Below, piece by piece: positions 59,385 to 64,000 of a stretch of 64,000 nucleotides of DNA; position 1 is the first letter of the stretch, and each line of letters starts with the position of its first letter. The notes beneath the pieces are model-generated. The model searched no databases. It saw nothing but the letters and a program-made list of their open reading frames with translations, and had not been told where the DNA came from. The stretch spans positions 180,093-244,092 of the forward strand of contig CAJHNH020000693.1 in assembly GCA_905116865.2 (NCBI GenBank), given 5' to 3'. The DNA is from Candidula unifasciata (Eukaryota > Mollusca > Gastropoda > Stylommatophora > Geomitridae). A program made the position numbers and the translations under genes.

Positions 59385-59875
59385 GGGGGGGGCTGGAGAA
59401 TAGAGGAGTGATTGGTGAGAATATGGGGGGGGGGGGGCTGGAGAATAGAGGAGTGATTGGTGAGAATATGGGGGGGGGGCGGAGAATAGAGGAGTGATTG
59501 GTGAGAATATGGGGGGGGGGGGCTGGAGAATAGAGGAGTGATTGGTGAGAATATGGGGGGGGGGCTGGAGAATAGAGGAGTGATTGGTGAGAATATGGGG
59601 GGGGGGGGCTGGAGAATAGAGGAGTGATTGATGAGAATATGGGGGGGGGGGGCTGGAGAATAGAGAGTGATGGTGAGGGGGGGGGGGCTGGAGAATAGAG
59701 GAGTGATTGGTGAGAATATGGGGGGGGGGGGGGCTGGAGAATAGAGGAGTGATTGGTGAGAATATGGGGGGGGGGCTGGAGAATAGAGGGGATTGGGGAA
59801 TATGGGGGGGGGGGGCTGGAGAATAGAGGAGTGAGTGATTGGGAATAGAGGAGTGATTGGTGAGAATATGAAGAG
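59385..59875. repeat. G-run minisatellite, about 12 copies of roughly 40 bp
   Basis: Units alternate a run of 8-14 G with CTGGAGAATAGAGGAGTGAT and TGGTGAGAATAT. Copies vary mainly in G-run length. The proline-rich minus-strand frame is a by-product. Confidence 0.96.
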
Positions 59876-60241
59876 GAAGTAGTACTTGTGTTGTTAGATC
59901 TAGAAGCTCTAGGGCTCAGCCAAACTATTTTATCAGTTGTCAGCATGCATTGTTTTTTCACAATTATTTATTAATTTGAATAAGTCGTTTCAACTACAGT
60001 CATTTTAAGTGGAGCTTGCTAAATATGAGGCGAGTTTTAAAACCACACTGAGTGCGCTCGGTATCATAGTAACATATGAAATGTTGTAAATCAGCAGGCA
60101 TTAATGAGCTGTAATGTCTCTGATGCTTGCAAACAGTATTTATTTCCAATTTTGAGTCATAAGATACTGAATTAATGTTTTGTTTGAGTACCAGCTGTAT
60201 ATCTGTTAGGAATCCCCACTAACTGCCTATCTCCCTCTGGG

Positions 60242-60242
<1 letters not shown>
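59876..60242. other. Unassigned sequence
   Basis: No gene or repeat recognised. Confidence 0.35.

Positions 60243-60299
<57 letters not shown>
60243..60299. repeat. (GT)n microsatellite
   Basis: Uninterrupted GT repeat. Confidence 0.98.
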
Positions 60300-60301
<2 letters not shown>

Positions 60302-60704
60302 ACGTACAAACATGTCACTGACTGGTCATGTTTATTGACGTTTCTTGTGAGTTCAAATCCCACAGAAACTATAACAAAGCTGCAGTTTTCAGATAAAAGC
60401 CCAGGCTCTGCTTGAATGCCAGCAACATCTCACACGTTCCATAATTACAGGTAAAGCCAGAGGGTTGACGTTAGTGCTCCGGCTTATTGCTTCGGTCTCT
60501 CTTCGCGAAATTACTGGCCGCCTGCCGAAACGTTGCAGAGAGTATGCACTCCAGTAACTCACGCGACGACCCCCAGAAATCTGCTTACAAACTGATCGAC
60601 ACTTGTACACAGAAAGACGTCCACAGAGACACCACCATTCTGTTTTGTTTTTGTTATTGTTTGAATTAATACAATTGTCACATAATGCACACACCCTGCT
60701 CCCT
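60300..60704. other. Unassigned sequence
   Basis: Open frames of about 60-100 codons, with no recognisable domain. Confidence 0.35.
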
Positions 60705-61055
60705 CCAGCACAATAGACAGCTCAGCCAAACACAGAAGGTGCACCGCCGAGACAGCTCGGCCAAAAACAGAAAGTGCACCGCCGAGACAGCTCGGCCAAA
60801 CACAGAAAGTGCACCGCCGAGACAGCTCGGCCAAACACAGAACGTGCACCGCCGAGACAGCTCGGCCAAACACAGAAAGTGCACCGCCGAGACAGCTCGG
60901 CCAAACACAGAAAGTGCACCGCCGAGACAGCTCGGCCAAACACAGAAAGTGCACCGCCGAGACAGCTCGGCCAAACACAGAACGTGCACCGCCGAGACAG
61001 CTCGGCCAAACACAGAATGTGCACCGCCGAGACAGCTCGGCTAAACACAGAACGT
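60705..61055. repeat. 35-bp minisatellite, 10 copies
   Basis: Units ACAGCTCGGCCAAACACAGA plus AAGTGCACCGCCGAG, high GC. Frames on both strands are open through the array but only because the unit lacks stops. Confidence 0.97.
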
Positions 61056-61609
61056 TCTGTTGAGAAGGTCAGGACATGAGCATACATAGAAACTGGCATC
61101 ATGCTTCAGTTAGCGCGAGTTTGTGGCGGGTTAGACCAACCATACACAAGACGTGCCGAGAATCAGACAAGGGGGACCAGGTGAGCGGCTCATTCGCTTG
61201 CACAAAAGATGGACGGGAAAAGCTACAGTAGACTGATTAGGGGTAATGATAAAAGGCAGGAGGCGGTGTTAGTGTGTGTGTGTGTGTGTGTCTTTGTGTG
61301 TGTGTTTGTTTGTGTGTGTGTGAGAGAGAGAGAGAAAGAGATCATTTTGACGAAAGCATTCGTCTAACAGGCAGGTATATGGTGAGGTAACTAGTGGGGA
61401 TTGGCTACAAGGCGTCAGATATACATCATGCTATGGAGTGCACGAGTCGAAGCCGCGTGCCAACGAAGAGATGGTACATACAGCAAATGTTCCGACGCAG
61501 CAAGAGTTATCGCACTAAAAAACTTTCAAAACCGATAGAGTAAAGAGACCTCTATGGAACGTATTAACTGAAATATGCACAACATTACCACTATCCAGAG
61601 TAAAAGAAG
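61056..61609. other. Unassigned sequence with (GT)n/(GA)n at 61271-61340
   Basis: No gene recognised apart from the compound microsatellite. Confidence 0.4.
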
Positions 61610-62350
<741 letters not shown>

Positions 62351-62509
62351 TCGCAGTAGTTGTAGATGTCATTACTGTTGTCGTAGTATCATCTTTATCG
62401 TTACCATTATGTGCCATGTCGACAGGCGTAGGTGGTGATGCTTCGCCATCTCATACGATCACTAGAATTGCGGATCAGGACAGTATTCTTGTCTCACACC
62501 ATCCATGTG

Positions 62510-62575
62510 GCCAAGTCATCCATGTAACCAAGCCATCCATGTGGCCAAGTCATCCATGTGACCAAGTCATCCAGA
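62510..62575. repeat. 17-bp repeat, 4 copies
   Basis: Units CATCCATGTGGCCAAGT with minor changes. Confidence 0.9.
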
Positions 62576-62629
62576 TATTTATTTCTCTGCCATACCCTTG
62601 CTTTTCTGCCACCTCCATCGTTTCTGTCC

Positions 62630-63977
62630 AGTTGTCACCAAATGGAAAAATGTACAACTGGATTAAAGCATATCCACATAACAGAAAAGCCCGGGTACAG
62701 GTAGATGGTTTTAAAAGTAAAAAAGTTCTACTGCGACAAGGCGTCCCTCAAGGTGGTGTCATCAAAGACCTGGTTGCTGAAATACCAAAAGGAATTAAAA
62801 TGGCAATATATGCCGACACCTGGTATTGTGGTGCACCAATGAACATCAACAATAGCCACAAAAACACTACAGCGGGCTACAAATGAACTTGAGACATGGG
62901 CCAATAGATGGTGTGTCAGCATCAACACAGACAAATGTAGCACCACACTCTTCACCCTCTCCCCAAAGCAAAAAGCCGGCACCATAAAATAAACGGAATA
63001 CCCCTAAGAGATGACAAAGAGCCCACATACCTAGGAGTCATATCTGATGACAGGTTGACATGGAGAAAACATATCAACAAGGCAGCAACCAAAGCCAGGA
63101 GGAAGACAGCAATACTAAGAAAACTAAGTGGAACCACATGGAGAGCCGATGGGAAAATACTCAATAAAGTATACAAGCAGAGCATACTTCCACACTTGGA
63201 ATATGGGTCAACTGCATGGTGTTCAGCATCTAGTACCACATTAAAGGAGTTGGACAAAGTGCAAAATCAAGCGCTCAGAGTCATCACAGGAGGGATGAAA
63301 TCAACCCCCATATTAGAAATGGAGAAAGCTAGGAAAACACAGTCACTGAGAGAACGCAGAGATGCAATGTTGCAAATACAAGCTGAAAAGTTCCTCAGTA
63401 TGCCAGATCACCCGATGGAAAATAGATTTAAGAACCCAGTTTTGGGACGGTTAAAAAGAAGCAGCTTTATATACCAAGCAAAAAGAATATGTAGACAAAC
63501 TCCTGAACTTCCAGAAATTTGTTGCACTCCGGAACAAATCCCATGGAAAGAAAAACGCAAACTAACAGTACAAATCCAGACAAATGTGAAAGGGATATTT
63601 GACCAGAAAGAACAAGATAGTGTACAACGCAGAATGGCCACCCTCAGTTATATTGATGAAGAATACCCACAGAACAATGGGTCAGAGTATATACAGACGG
63701 GCCCGCACAAAGTGCAGTTAGAAATGGTGGTGCTGGAGTGTACATCGAATTCCCAGATGGTATTAGGGAATAAGTCCAGCGTACCAACCGGGAAGTACTG
63801 CCATAACTATGAAGCAGAAACTCAAGCTATCAAGATAGCAACAGAGAAACTGCTAAATACCAATCTTGGCTCACAGTATGTGGTAATGCTGACAGATGCT
63901 AAATCAGTGCTTGAAGCACTCCAGTCTAGGAAACTACCAGAATTGCAAACACTGCTGACACAACTCGTGTCCTGAGA
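62630..63977 (+). mobile_element. RT/RNase H LINE copy M
   Basis: The RT portion reads VLLRQGVPQGG and IPKGIKMAIYAD (62725-62820; motif C degraded to YADT, with the sequence between motifs B and C shortened). It shifts frame before EPTYLGVISDDRLTWRKHI (about 63024-63080). A 306-codon frame (63055-63975) follows with LEYGSTAWCSAS, LDKVQNQALRVITGG and an RNase H region (NYEAETQAIKIATE and VVMLTDAKSVLEAL). The first RNase H Asp (about 63690, YIQTGPH) is degraded. The frame stops at 63973-63975 before the last RNase H motif; the rest is absent or beyond the window. Likely a jockey/I-type LINE. Confidence 0.82.
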
Positions 63978-64000
63978 CCCTGGTTTTTACCCGATTTCAT

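Overview
This looks like a window of a metazoan nuclear genome, most likely a mollusc (possibly a gastropod). That placement rests on general character only: intron-bearing host coding sequence, RTE-like and RNase H-bearing non-LTR retrotransposons, hAT-like and TTAA-type DNA-transposon derivatives, and many microsatellites and minisatellites. No rRNA, functional tRNA, CRISPR array or bacterial-style operon is visible.

Host genes. The only convincing host gene is on the minus strand. A single 6.25-kb coding exon (46956-40707) encodes about 2083 residues of acidic, Ser-rich, probably disordered protein. It contains sixteen in-frame copies of an 18-residue repeat and six copies of a Cys-containing hexapeptide. 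It ends at a G|GTAAGA donor in phase 1. About 31 kb downstream, 9778-9198 is an open segment with an acceptor of matching phase, a good GTATGT donor and the same Ser-rich composition; it is probably a further exon of the same gene. I do not recognise the family. A second host-derived item is a decayed, apparently intronless copy of the WD40 gene WDR61/SKI8 at about 30040-30675 (+).

Mobile elements. Most of the rest is layered transposon debris. RTE-like LINEs (lineages A, B, E, F, G, K, Q, R in this annotation) end in short tandem repeats, (GAT)n, (GAA)n or (ATAG)n, rather than poly(A). RNase H-bearing LINEs (C, J, L, M) and probable RLE-type LINE relics (P) are also present. Short non-autonomous families include E (about 232 bp, hairpin-rich, three copies), D (about 300 bp, (GAA)n tail, three copies), SINE-like N and S, a 726-bp TTAA-flanked element, an 815-bp hAT-like element with an 8-bp target duplication, and a 1.94-kb insert with internal repeats. 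At least eight host/guest nestings give a relative insertion chronology, several with target-site duplications readable directly from the sequence.

Layout. 1-9 kb: LINE relics, a perfect 50-bp palindrome, a 40-bp minisatellite, and a 41-bp minisatellite split by the TTAA element. 9-13 kb: downstream host exon, then LINE A2 with its large insert. 13-22 kb: minisatellites, LINE G with E1 inside, LINE J2, and the clean LINE C1 insertion. 22-29 kb: endonuclease and RNase H relics, LINE B1 with a long GAA tail, and P relics. 29-40 kb: D2, WDR61 pseudogene, LINEs E and R, hAT-like element, E2/B2/E3 cluster, minisatellites, D3 and D1. 40.7-47 kb: giant host exon. 47-53 kb: four tandem arrays, including about 2.5 kb of a 31-bp unit. 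53-64 kb: old LINE and SINE relics, a G-run array, a 35-bp minisatellite, a long GTA array, and LINE M at the right edge.

Limits: copy relationships and target duplications were read by eye. Clade names for LINEs are inferences from motifs and 3' tails, and no database search was possible.
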